Shown here: positions 31,377 to 39,635 of the stretch, in pieces | How the letters are laid out: each line of letters begins with the position of its first letter | Position numbering within the stretch: position 1 is the stretch's first letter | NCBI RefSeq assembly: GCF_000968685.2 | Contig: NZ_LAKD02000137.1 | Coordinates: forward strand, 1 to 46,540 | Direction: 5' to 3' | Length of the DNA stretch: 46,540 bases | Source of the DNA: Streptomyces antioxidans | GTDB taxonomy: Bacteria; Actinomycetota; Actinomycetes; Streptomycetales; Streptomycetaceae | Notes under the pieces: model-generated | The model's input: the letters and a program-made list of their open reading frames with translations, nothing else | Databases searched by the model: none | Told to the model about the DNA's origin: nothing | Made by a program: the position numbers and the translations under genes

Positions 31377-32441
31377 TCAGCCGTCGCGACAGCGGAGCAG
31401 CAGCATGGCGGCGTCGTCCTGTAACGGCCCCTCCACATGCTCCATCAGGCCCTGTCGCACGGCGGCCAACGCCGCCTCCGGGTCACGGTGCGCGAGCCCG
31501 CCCACCCGCTGTTCCAGCGGAAAGAAGTCCCCCGAGGGGCCGCGTGCCTCGGTCACCCCGTCGGTGTGGAAGAGCCCTGGTCACCCGGAGCGAAGAGCAC
31601 GTCGTACGGCTTCGGTCCCGGTGTTCCGTGCGCGCCCAATCCGAGCGGCAGCGCTCGCTCCGGTGGCGCCAGATAACGCACTTCCCCATGTGCCCGCACC
31701 ATCAGCGGTGCGGGATGGCCGAAGTTGGGCAGGGTGACGTCGGCACCGCCGTCCCGTACCTGGGCCAGCACCGCCGTGACGAACTTCTCCCGGGTCAGCT
31801 GCCGCTCCAGGGCCCGTTCCAACCGTTCGCCGACGGCCGTGAGATCGGGCTCGTCGTACGCCGCTTCCCGGAAGGCGCCCACGACCACCGCCGCGGGTCT
31901 CCACCGCCTCCAGGCCCTTGCCCTGGGCGTCCCCCACGATCAACCGCACCCCCTGTGGGGAGGTCACCACCTCGTACAGATCACCTCCGATGCGCGCCTC
32001 GGCGACAGCGGAGGTGTACGAGACGGCCACCCGAAGCCGCCCCGCGGCGCGCGGCACCGGGCGCAGCAGTACGCGCTGCGCCACCTCCGCGATCGAGCGG
32101 ACACTGGCCAGCTCCGTCTCGCGTCGCTGCCGCCGCACCGCCGCCGCGAGACCGGCGGCCGTGACGCCCTCGACGGAGAGCAGTGCGGTGAAACCGCGGC
32201 GAGTGACGAACAGCCCGTCGTACACGCTGAGCACGAGGCACAGGGCGACGGCGACCACCCCCATGGCGACCGTGCGCCGCCATCCACCGGTGAGGCCCGC
32301 GAAGACCGGCCCCAGGGACACCAGTAGCAGCAGACCCACTCCAGGTCCCGTGGTGAGATCCACCGCGGCCACCACGGCCATGACCCCAAATGGCAGGAGA
32401 GACAGGAGGAGAGAGCCCTTCGGACCACTTTCCTGAGCCAA
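31377..32441 (-). pseudogene. SpoIIE-type PP2C phosphatase, two frameshifts
   Basis: About 355 codons when frames are joined. N-terminal membrane helices (about 10-80), then the PP2C/SpoIIE core: ARIGGDLYEV, LIVGDAQGKGLEA, FREAAYDEPDL, FATVVLAQ-like KFVTAVLAQVRDG and NFGHPAPLMV. It ends with a third segment HTDGVTEARGPSGDFFPLEQ. One extra C near 31899 and one missing C near 31577 shift the frame out and back. TTG start with GGAGGG upstream. The two lesions compensate overall, so sequencing errors are possible; otherwise it is dead. Confidence 0.8.
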
Positions 32442-32546
32442 TGAACCCTCCCGAGGGCGTCGCGCCGGCCCGTGCCGCTACCGCTGGGGCAAGGCACAGG
32501 CCAGGGCAGGCCCTTTGACCCTAAGCAACGAGGGTGGTGGTACGGG

Positions 32547-32759
32547 TCACATCCCGGACACGACGCGATCGACACCGGTCCGAGGGCGATCGAGCGGCCC
32601 GGCGGGCGGGACGGGGCGGCGGGTCAGCCGACGCTGCAGCCTGACACCCGCCCAGCCCGCTCCCGCCACGGCCGGCAGCACGGCGATACGCAACCAGTGC
32701 CGATCCGTCAGCGCGTCCCCGGCGAGTGCCACGAACCAGGCCAGAGCGATTCCGATCAC
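32547..32759 (-). CDS. small membrane protein
   Basis: A 70-aa frame, GTG start overlapping the preceding stop (GTGA), with two hydrophobic stretches (IGIALAWFVALAGDALT; IAVLPAVAGAGWAGV) and an Arg-rich tail. Family unknown. Confidence 0.45.
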   Translation of the reverse strand: MIGIALAWFVALAGDALTDRHWLRIAVLPAVAGAGWAGVRLQRRLTRRPVPPAGPLDRPRTGVDRVVSGM

Positions 32760-32932
32760 GACAATGGCCGTGCGCCGTGTGCCGGCGGTGCCGGCGCGGG
32801 CTCCGTCTCCCCCGTGAGCCCGGCCGCCGACCCCGCCATCCGCACCGCCAGCCGGTGCCCGGCCGCGACGAGGAGCGTCAGGCCGGGCGGAACCGCCGGA
32901 TGCTCCGGCGCGACCCGCGGGCACTCGGCCAC
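32756..32932 (-). CDS. possible 58-aa protein
   Basis: A 58-aa GTG frame with GGGGGAAG upstream (VAECPRVAPEHPAVPPGLTL, later AGHRLAVRMAGSAAG). Coupled to the membrane protein gene downstream. Good codon use but no known family. Confidence 0.4.
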   Translation of the reverse strand: MAECPRVAPEHPAVPPGLTLLVAAGHRLAVRMAGSAAGLTGETEPAPAPPAHGARPLS

Positions 32933-33072
32933 AGCGCTTCCCCCGCTTCTTCCGTCTCGGTGCCGGGCTCATCGTGACACCGGGACAACGAGCCACGCAT
33001 TGCCGGATCCCGGCAGTCTTTACGCGTTCCTGATGGCTTGGTGACACCAGAACCGCACGGCGGAGGGCGCGC

Positions 33073-33720
33073 CTACAACGGGATCCCCGGCCAGCCGAGC
33101 AGCCGCGCCCCCATGGCGGCCGTCTCCAAGGTGAAGCGCTGCAACGCGTCGTCCGGGTCCTAACCCGTCAGGACCTTGATGCGCTCCAGCCGGTAGGAGA
33201 GTGTGCGGACGCCGATGTTCAGCCGCCTGGCCACCTCGGCGTTGACGTACCCCGCCGCCGCCCACGCGGTGAGCGTCTCCAGGAGCGGCCCGGCCCCGCC
33301 CCGGGTCCGCGTGAGCGGGCCGAGGACCGTGCGCACCAGGTCGGCCATGGCCGCCCGGTCACACACGAGCACCGGAAAGACCAGCAGCTCGGCGGAGCGC
33401 AGAACAGGGCCGGGCAGCTCCAGACGATCGGCGAGCTCCAGGGCGCCCAGAGCCTCCTCGTAACTGCTCACCACGCCGCCGGCGCCGGGGTGCTCAAGAC
33501 CGACGGCCACCCGCCGCGCTCCCACGTACCCACTGCCGGAATCGTGCATCCAGCTCACGAAGGCGTCCAGGATCGCGCGCTCACGTTCACCGCCGGCCGC
33601 GATACAGACCAACCGCCCGTCCTTCGTGGACAGCAGCACGTCGTGCTCCCCGAACCGGGCAATCAGCTCCCGCTCGGCCCGCCGCACGACCGGATGTACG
33701 TCGTCATACCGCTCGTGAGC
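33073..33720 (-). pseudogene. PucR-type regulator fragment with nonsense codon
   Basis: The minus strand encodes the GGDEF-like/PucR C-terminal part: AHERYDDVHPVVRRAERELI, then STKDGRLVCIAAGG, then the helix-turn-helix VARRLNIGVRTLSYRLERIK. VLTG is followed by TAG where the family has Tyr (TGYDPDD), and DPDDALQRFTLETAAMGARL continues in frame after it. The N-terminal half is missing. A two-step wreck. Confidence 0.75.
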
Positions 33721-33898
33721 AATCCCCTACCGCCGACCAGGCTTCCCGGCACACCGCACGGCACCCACATGATCCTTACGCGCTCCTTACGGAACATTGG
33801 TGCCCCACGCCTCGCACGATCTGGCCGGGGCTACGGAGGCGCGCCGTCCGGGGGTCGGCTCGCATCGCGCGGAGACCGACCCCCGTTGGCGTCGGCTG

Positions 33899-34555
33899 CT
33901 ACTTCTTGGGCATCAGGACGCTGTCGATGATGTAGACGTTGGCGTTCGCGGTCTTCACGTTGCCGCAGACCACGTTCGCGGAGTCATTGACCTTGTAGGA
34001 CTCACCCGAACCGGACGTGGTCACCTTGGACTTCTCCAGAGTGGGATAGGAGCCGTTCGCCAAGTTCTTCGGCGCGAGCTTCTGGCCCACGACGTGGTAG
34101 GTGAGGATCTTCGTCAGCTGGGCCTTGTCGCCCAGGACCTTGTCCAGGTCCGCCTTGGGAATCTTGTCGAAGGCGTCGTTGGACGGGGCGAACACCGTGA
34201 TGTTCTCGGCGTTGTTGAGGGTGTCGACCAGACCGGCCTTCTTGACCGCGGTGACCAGGGTCGACAGGGCCGGGTTGTGCGAAGCGGCCGTGGCGACCGG
34301 GTCCTTGGCCATGCCGTCGAACGAACCCGATCCCTTCTCGGGAACCGACGAGCACGCCGGGCCGAACGGCTTGGCCATGCCGTTCATGTCGTCCGAGGCG
34401 CTCGGGGTGGCCTTGTCCGAGGCGGGAGAGGACTTCGTGTCGGAGGCTTTGTCGTCTCCGTCGTCGCCCGAGCAGGCCGTCAGGGCCAGCGGCAGCAGGA
34501 CAACCGCGGCCAGGACCAGGGATCCACGACGGTTCCGGCGGGGGATGGTGTTCAT
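33899..34555 (-). CDS. fasciclin-domain lipoprotein (MPT70/83-like)
   Basis: A 218-aa protein. Lipobox LALTAC with Cys28, a low-complexity Asp/Ser linker (30-55), then a FAS1 domain from about 75 (HNPALSTLVTAVKKAGLVDT; NITVFAPSNDAFDKIP; TKILTYHVVGQKL; VYIIDSVLMP). Surface-anchored adhesin-like protein. In mycobacteria the FAS1 proteins MPT70 and MPT83 belong to the SigK regulon, and sigK lies close by here. ATG with AAGGAG upstream. Confidence 0.92.
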   Translation of the reverse strand: MNTIPRRNRRGSLVLAAVVLLPLALTACSGDDGDDKASDTKSSPASDKATPSASDDMNGMAKPFGPACSSVPEKGSGSFDGMAKDPVATAASHNPALSTLVTAVKKAGLVDTLNNAENITVFAPSNDAFDKIPKADLDKVLGDKAQLTKILTYHVVGQKLAPKNLANGSYPTLEKSKVTTSGSGESYKVNDSANVVCGNVKTANANVYIIDSVLMPKK

Positions 34556-34605
34556 TTCTGCTCCTTGGTCGTTCGGATGCGAGGTCGAGGCGGGCAATGG
34601 GGTGG

Positions 34606-36279
34606 TCAGTCCACGTTGATCACCACCGAATGCCAGCCGCTGGCGCCGTCGGGGATGGTGCGGGTCCGCCGCTCCGGCTGCGTTTCGCCGGTGCGGTCGG
34701 TGGCCCGGACGGTGAGGGTGTGGCTGCCGGGGAGGGCCTGCCAGGGGAAGGACCACTGGCGCCAGGTGTCGCGGGTGTCCTCCGCTGCCAGCTCGGCCTC
34801 GTGCCAGGGACCGTCGTCCACCCGGATCTCGACCTTGTCGATCCCGCGATGCTGGGCCCAGGCCACCCCGGCGATCATCACCGTGCCGGCCTTGGGGCGT
34901 GCGAAGGGCTTGGGGGTGTCGATCCGCGACTCGGTCTTGATGGGCGCCTTGCGCGCCCAGTTCCGCTTCACCCAGTACGGGTCGTAGTCGTCGAACGTCG
35001 TGAGTTCGATTTCCTTAATCCATTTGCAGGCGGAGACGAACCCGTACAGGCCCGGCACCACCATCCGCACCGGAAAGCCGTGCTCGAACGGCAGTGGCTG
35101 CCCGTTCATCCCGAGTGCGAGCATCGCGTCACGGCCGTCCATCACGTCCTCGACCGGAGTGCCGATCGTCATCCCGTCCACCGACCGCGCCACCAGTTGG
35201 TCGGCCGGGCCCCCCTTGGACGGGGGTTTCACACCGCGTTGGGCGAGCAGATCGGCCAGGCGTACCCCGAGCCAGCGGGCATTGCCCGCGTACGGTCCGC
35301 CGACCTCGTTCGAGACGCAGGTCAGGGTGATGTCGCGCTCGATCAGCGGCATTCGCAGCAGGTCCTGATAGGAGAGCGTCATCCCGCGGGTGACGCCCCT
35401 GCCGTGGATGCGCAGACTCCAGGAGGTGGCGTCGATCCGGGGCACGACCAGCGCGGTGTCGACCCGGTAGAAGTCGTGGTTGGGCGTGATGAACCGGCCG
35501 ATGCCCGCGACGCGCAGCGCGGCGCGCTCGGGTATGGGCGCCGCCGCCGAGGCGGGGGTGGGCAGGACGATCCGGTTACGGGAGGCGATCGCGCTCCGGC
35601 CACGTGCGGCGTTGAGCGAGCGGCCCAGCGCGCCCACTCCCGTCGACGCGGCCGCGGCGGCGGTCGCGGCGATGACGAAGCCGCGTCGGTCCCATCCGTC
35701 CCGGCCGTCTTCACCGCCCCGATCGGCCAGGGCGTCGATCCGCGCAGCGGGGCCGGTGTCCATCGCTTCGCTTTCTCGTGCGGGCCCTCGAGGGGTGGCC
35801 GGGCGGCCGCACTGTGGCAGGCGTCCGGCCAGCCAGTGGAGGAGCGCCGCCCCCGCCACGGCGCCGGCCACCGACGGCAGTGCGTCGGTGGCACTCGTGG
35901 AGTCGGGTCGGCCGGTCGCCGCCAGTGCGCCGACAAGGCCGAACAGCAGGACTCCGGCCGCGCCGGTGCGCCGGTGGCGTGCGGCCACGATGCCAAGGGC
36001 GAGCGCCAGGAGGGTGAGTACGGCGAGGATGCCGAGCTGGAGTACGAGCTTGTCGTCCGTCCCGAAGTGGCGGATCGCCCAGTCCTTCACCGGGGCCGGG
36101 GTCCGGTCGATCGTCGCGCCGCCCACCGCGATCACCGGGCTCGCCTCGGGCCGTACCCCGGCCGACACCAGCTCGGCCACCGTGAGCGCGGCATAGCCCG
36201 CCAGCAGACCGCTCAACGGGCCCAGCCCGGCAAGCCGCAGCACTTTCCGCCGCCTTGATGTCGTCAGTTTCTCGCTCAC
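34606..36279 (-). CDS. membrane molybdopterin-dependent oxidoreductase
   Basis: A 557-aa protein. An N-terminal membrane domain with four helices (about 12-140) precedes a sulfite-oxidase-fold Moco domain (about 240-450) with ligand Cys in ITLTCVSNEVGG and a C-terminal dimerisation domain. GTG 36279 is chosen because a CCAATCC-N15-CCGGATT promoter ends 6 nt before it, implying a leaderless message; ATG 36318 would lie upstream of that promoter. Followed after 50 nt by the fasciclin gene, so probably one operon. Confidence 0.88.
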   Translation of the reverse strand: MSEKLTTSRRRKVLRLAGLGPLSGLLAGYAALTVAELVSAGVRPEASPVIAVGGATIDRTPAPVKDWAIRHFGTDDKLVLQLGILAVLTLLALALGIVAARHRRTGAAGVLLFGLVGALAATGRPDSTSATDALPSVAGAVAGAALLHWLAGRLPQCGRPATPRGPARESEAMDTGPAARIDALADRGGEDGRDGWDRRGFVIAATAAAAASTGVGALGRSLNAARGRSAIASRNRIVLPTPASAAAPIPERAALRVAGIGRFITPNHDFYRVDTALVVPRIDATSWSLRIHGRGVTRGMTLSYQDLLRMPLIERDITLTCVSNEVGGPYAGNARWLGVRLADLLAQRGVKPPSKGGPADQLVARSVDGMTIGTPVEDVMDGRDAMLALGMNGQPLPFEHGFPVRMVVPGLYGFVSACKWIKEIELTTFDDYDPYWVKRNWARKAPIKTESRIDTPKPFARPKAGTVMIAGVAWAQHRGIDKVEIRVDDGPWHEAELAAEDTRDTWRQWSFPWQALPGSHTLTVRATDRTGETQPERRTRTIPDGASGWHSVVINVD

Positions 36280-36285
36280 ACAAGG

Positions 36286-36314
36286 AATCCGGAGCCGCGA
36301 CGGGCCCGGATTGG
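36286..36314 (-). promoter_or_regulatory. putative SigK promoter for the oxidoreductase
   Basis: Minus strand CCAATCC (36314-36308), 15 nt, CCGGATT (36292-36286). Same layout as the two plus-strand copies at 36350 and 36492. Confidence 0.6.
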
Positions 36315-36349
36315 TCATTCACCCATTCGAGGGAAAGAGGATTTCCCCA

Positions 36350-36378
36350 CCAATCCAAGAGGCCCATAACTCCGAAGT
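36350..36378 (+). promoter_or_regulatory. putative SigK promoter P1
   Basis: CCAATCC, 15 nt, CCGAAGT, reading toward sigK. Close to the mycobacterial SigK consensus as I recall it (CCATCC/CCGAAT). Confidence 0.55.
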
Positions 36379-36491
36379 AGTCCGGCTCCGTACGGCGCCA
36401 TCCGGTGCCATGACCAGTCCGCGGGGCCTCGTCCGCGTCATTCCGCACGCGCTCGCTCCGCGGAGACGGAAGGCACGATGGTCCGGCCCGA

Positions 36492-36520
36492 CCAATCCGC
36501 TCCGCGCCCGGTGCCGAAGC
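36492..36520 (+). promoter_or_regulatory. putative SigK promoter P2
   Basis: CCAATCC, 15 nt, CCGAAGC, ending 34 nt before the sigK ATG. Identical spacing to P1; a natural autoregulatory promoter. Confidence 0.6.
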
Positions 36521-36554
36521 ACTTGCTGATCAGACCCACAATCCGGAGGTGTCC

Positions 36555-37142
36555 ATGCGTGTGGCAGCACGCGGCGACCGATCGGCGGCACCGGGGCCCG
36601 GTGCGCTGGAGGCGTTGCTCGAACGGGTGGCACGGGGCGACGAAGAGGCGTTCGGCACGGTGTACTCGATGGTGGCCGGCGCGGTTCTGGGCCTGGTGCG
36701 CAAGGTGGTGCGCGACCCGGCCCAGTCGGAGGAAGTGGCGCAGGAGGCCCTCATCGACGTCTGGCGTTACGCCGCCCGTTTCGACCCGGGCCTCGGCAGC
36801 GCCATGACGTGGATCAGCACCCTGGCGCACCGCCGCGCCGTGGACCGGGTGCGCTCCGCGCAGGCCGCGACGGACCGTGAGCGCAAGGTCGCGGCCCAGG
36901 ACTACAGCCCCCTGTTCGACGAGGTCAGCGAGCGAGTGGAGCGCCGTCTGGAACGTGAGCAGGTGCGCCGCTGCCTGGATCAGCTCACCGAGTTGCAGCG
37001 GGAGTCCGTGACGCTCGCCTACTACCGCGGCTACACCTATCGGGAGACCGCCGAAGTACTGGACACGGCGCTGGGAACCGTCAAGACACGGCTGCGCGAC
37101 GGGCTGATCCGTCTTCGCGACTGCCTGGAGGTGTCGTCGTGA
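36555..37142 (+). CDS. sigK: ECF sigma factor SigK
   Basis: A 195-aa ECF sigma factor. The region 2 core is about 25-95 (AQSEEVAQEALIDVWRYAAR; TWISTLAHRRAVDRVR) and region 4 about 130-190 (LDQLTELQRESVTLAYYRGY; GTVKTRLRDGLIRLRD). ATG 36555 has GGAGG at five-nt spacing; GTG 36549 is less likely. Followed by rskA with a 4-nt overlap. Confidence 0.92.
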   Translation: MRVAARGDRSAAPGPGALEALLERVARGDEEAFGTVYSMVAGAVLGLVRKVVRDPAQSEEVAQEALIDVWRYAARFDPGLGSAMTWISTLAHRRAVDRVRSAQAATDRERKVAAQDYSPLFDEVSERVERRLEREQVRRCLDQLTELQRESVTLAYYRGYTYRETAEVLDTALGTVKTRLRDGLIRLRDCLEVSS

Positions 37143-37888
37143 CCGCGGGGGATCTGCACACGCTGACGGGCGCCTACGCACTCGACGCGCTGACCGAGCG
37201 CGAGGCGGCGGAGTTCGACCGCCACCTGGCGGTGTGCGACGCGTGCGCGCAGGAGGTCAGGGAGCTGCGGGCGACCGCGGCCCGGCTGGCGCGGGCGGTC
37301 GCGGAGGAACCGCCCGCCCGGCTCCGGGCGAAGGTGATGGCGGCGCTGCCCGAGGTCCGGCAGCTTCCGCCGGAGGGCCGCAAGGTGCCGGTGGTGTCCC
37401 TGGCCGCCCGGCGGCGGTGGCTGCGGATTCCGTACCTGGTGACCGCGGCCTGTCTGGCCGTGACGGTAGTGGCGGGCGGCCTGGTCCTGGACGCCCGTGA
37501 CGACGCCGACGGGCAACGGGCCCGGACCGACCGTGCCGAGCGTCGGGCGAACGGGCTGAGCGCGCTGATGGCGGCGCCGGACGCCACCTTCCGTGCCACC
37601 GCGCTCAAGGGCGGTGGCAGCGGCACCGTGGTCGTCTCCCGGCGACTGGGCCGGGCGGCGTTCGTTTACCACGATCTGCCGACGCTGCGGAAGGCCGGTG
37701 TGTACGAGCTGTGGTACAGCCGCAACGGCACGATGGTCCCGGCGGGGCTGCTCGAACCCGGCCGGGCCACGGGTGCGGTGTTCCTCACCGGCGGTCCGCA
37801 CGGGGCTGACGGTGTCGGGGTCACGGCGGAACCGCGGGGCGGTTCGGACAAGCCGACCAGTGCGCCGCTGGCCGTCGTGGCTCTATGA
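37139..37888 (+). CDS. rskA: anti-sigma-K factor RskA
   Basis: A 249-aa membrane anti-sigma factor. The N-terminal zinc anti-sigma motif is H29-x3-C33-x2-C36 (HLAVCDAC), one membrane helix lies at about 97-117, and the C-terminal extracytoplasmic RskA domain follows (GRAAFVYHDLPTLRKAGVYE; GLLEPG; TAEPRGGS). Holds SigK inactive until cleaved by site-1/site-2 proteolysis in the known family. GTG start overlapping the sigK stop. Confidence 0.93.
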   Translation: MTAGDLHTLTGAYALDALTEREAAEFDRHLAVCDACAQEVRELRATAARLARAVAEEPPARLRAKVMAALPEVRQLPPEGRKVPVVSLAARRRWLRIPYLVTAACLAVTVVAGGLVLDARDDADGQRARTDRAERRANGLSALMAAPDATFRATALKGGGSGTVVVSRRLGRAAFVYHDLPTLRKAGVYELWYSRNGTMVPAGLLEPGRATGAVFLTGGPHGADGVGVTAEPRGGSDKPTSAPLAVVAL

Positions 37889-38057
37889 CCCGCGAACCCC
37901 GTTCTCCCGACTTCCCCTGTTCCTGATCATCCGCGTGAGCCGGATTCGGCAGGACCGTCCTGCTCGGGCGCCTGTTCCAGCTTCACCGCGAGAGCGAAGA
38001 CCATGGCGCGGACGCTGGCGAGGGTCCGAGCGGGTGCCAGTCCTCGGCTTGGCTTGG

Positions 38058-39635
38058 TCAGTGGCCGTCGGTTAGGCGGGTGGTGAGTTCCCGCTTCAGG
38101 ACCTTGCCGCTCGGTCCGAGGGGGAAGTCCTCGACGAACTCCACCAGGCGCGGGTACTTGTGCGCGGCGACTCGTCGTCTGCTCCAGGACACGATGTCCG
38201 CGGCGAGCGCCGCGTCCGGGGCCGTGCCCGGCCGCGTCCGTACCACCGCGCACACCTCCTCGCCGTACTTGTCGTCGGGAACGCCGATGACGGCGACCTG
38301 GGCGACGGCCGGGTGGCGCATCAGGACGTCTTCGACCTCGCGCGGATAGACGTTGTAGCCACCGCGCAGCACCATGTCCTTCTTGCGGTCGACGATGGTC
38401 AGATGGCCCTCGGCGTCCTTCACCCCCAGATCGCCGGAGCGGAACCAGCCGTCCACCAGCACGGCCGCGGTGGCTTCCGGCCGGTTGAGGTAGCCGGCCA
38501 TGACGTTGTGGCCGCGTACGACGATCTCCCCGACCTCCCCGGCCCCCAGCAGCTCGATGCGGTCCTCGACGTCGGCGGCGGCGATCTCCGCCTCCACGCC
38601 CCAGATGGGGCGCCCCACGGTGCCGGGCCTGCGCGGCCACGCCTTCTGGTTGTACGCCACCACCGGCGAGGTCTCGGTGAGTCCGTACCCCTCGTAGATC
38701 GGGCAGCCGTAGACCTCCTGGAACTCCTCCAGCACCTTGACCGGCAGCGCCGAACCGCCGGAGAAGGCGCGGTCGAGGGCGGGGCGGCGGGAGTCGCGGA
38801 CGGCGGCGTCGAGGAGGGCCAGGTACATGGTCGGGACGCCCATGAACACCGTGCAGCCCTCGGTGACCATGAGGTCGAGCGCGCCGGGGCCGTCGAAGCG
38901 GCTCATGAGCACCAGGGTGCCACCGGCCAGGAAACAAGCGCTCATGCCGCAGGTCTGGCCGAAGGTGTGGAACAGCGGCAGACAGCCGAGTAGCACGTCG
39001 TCGGGGCCGAGGTCGAACGGCGAGCGCATCGTGGTGCTGACGTTCATCACCAGGTTGAGCTGGGTGATCATCGCGCCCTTGGGGCGGCCGGTGGTGCCAG
39101 AGGTGTACAGCACCAGGGCCAGGTCGTCGGGCGCGCGCGGCACCAGGCGGTCCAGGGGCTCCGCCCGTTCGGCGAGGGAGTCGAGACGTGGCGGGGCGTC
39201 GTCGTTCGGGTCGTTCGGGTCGCTCGTGTCGTCCGTGTCGTCCTCCACCATGACGGTGAGCAGCGGGACCCCGGCCGCCTCCGCCGCCTTGGCGCCCTCG
39301 GTCAGCTGCGGGGCCGCGCACACCAGGGCCTTCGCCTCGGAGTCGGCCAGCACGTGGACGATCTCTTCGGCGCGCAGCAGGCCGTGCACCGGGACCGCCA
39401 CGGCACCGAGCGCCAGCACGCCGTAGTACACCTTCGGGAAGTGCGGTGTGTTCGGCAGCAGCAGGGCGATCCGGTCGCCGGGGCGCACACCGAGGTCCCG
39501 CAGCACCGCCGCGTACCGGCGGGTGGCGTGCCAGAGCTCCGCGTAGGTGATCCGTTCCGAGCCGAAGACGAGCGCGGGGTGGTCGGGGCGCCGCTCGGCG
39601 GTCTCGGCCAGTATGGACGCGGCGCTCAGCGTCAT
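38058..39635 (-). CDS. acyl-CoA synthetase / AMP-dependent ligase 1
   Basis: A 525-aa adenylate-forming ligase with P-loop YTSGTTGRPKGAM, A5 EGYGLTETSP, A7 FRSGDLG, A8 DRKKDMVLRGGYNVYPREVE and the C-terminal catalytic Lys in PLGPSGKVLKREL. A 9-nt repeat codes an Asp/Thr/Pro linker (DDTDDTSDPNDPNDD). Length and motifs fit acyl-CoA ligases. ATG overlaps the upstream ligase stop by 4 nt, so they form one operon, divergent from the ALA synthase. Confidence 0.9.
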   Translation of the reverse strand: MTLSAASILAETAERRPDHPALVFGSERITYAELWHATRRYAAVLRDLGVRPGDRIALLLPNTPHFPKVYYGVLALGAVAVPVHGLLRAEEIVHVLADSEAKALVCAAPQLTEGAKAAEAAGVPLLTVMVEDDTDDTSDPNDPNDDAPPRLDSLAERAEPLDRLVPRAPDDLALVLYTSGTTGRPKGAMITQLNLVMNVSTTMRSPFDLGPDDVLLGCLPLFHTFGQTCGMSACFLAGGTLVLMSRFDGPGALDLMVTEGCTVFMGVPTMYLALLDAAVRDSRRPALDRAFSGGSALPVKVLEEFQEVYGCPIYEGYGLTETSPVVAYNQKAWPRRPGTVGRPIWGVEAEIAAADVEDRIELLGAGEVGEIVVRGHNVMAGYLNRPEATAAVLVDGWFRSGDLGVKDAEGHLTIVDRKKDMVLRGGYNVYPREVEDVLMRHPAVAQVAVIGVPDDKYGEEVCAVVRTRPGTAPDAALAADIVSWSRRRVAAHKYPRLVEFVEDFPLGPSGKVLKRELTTRLTDGH

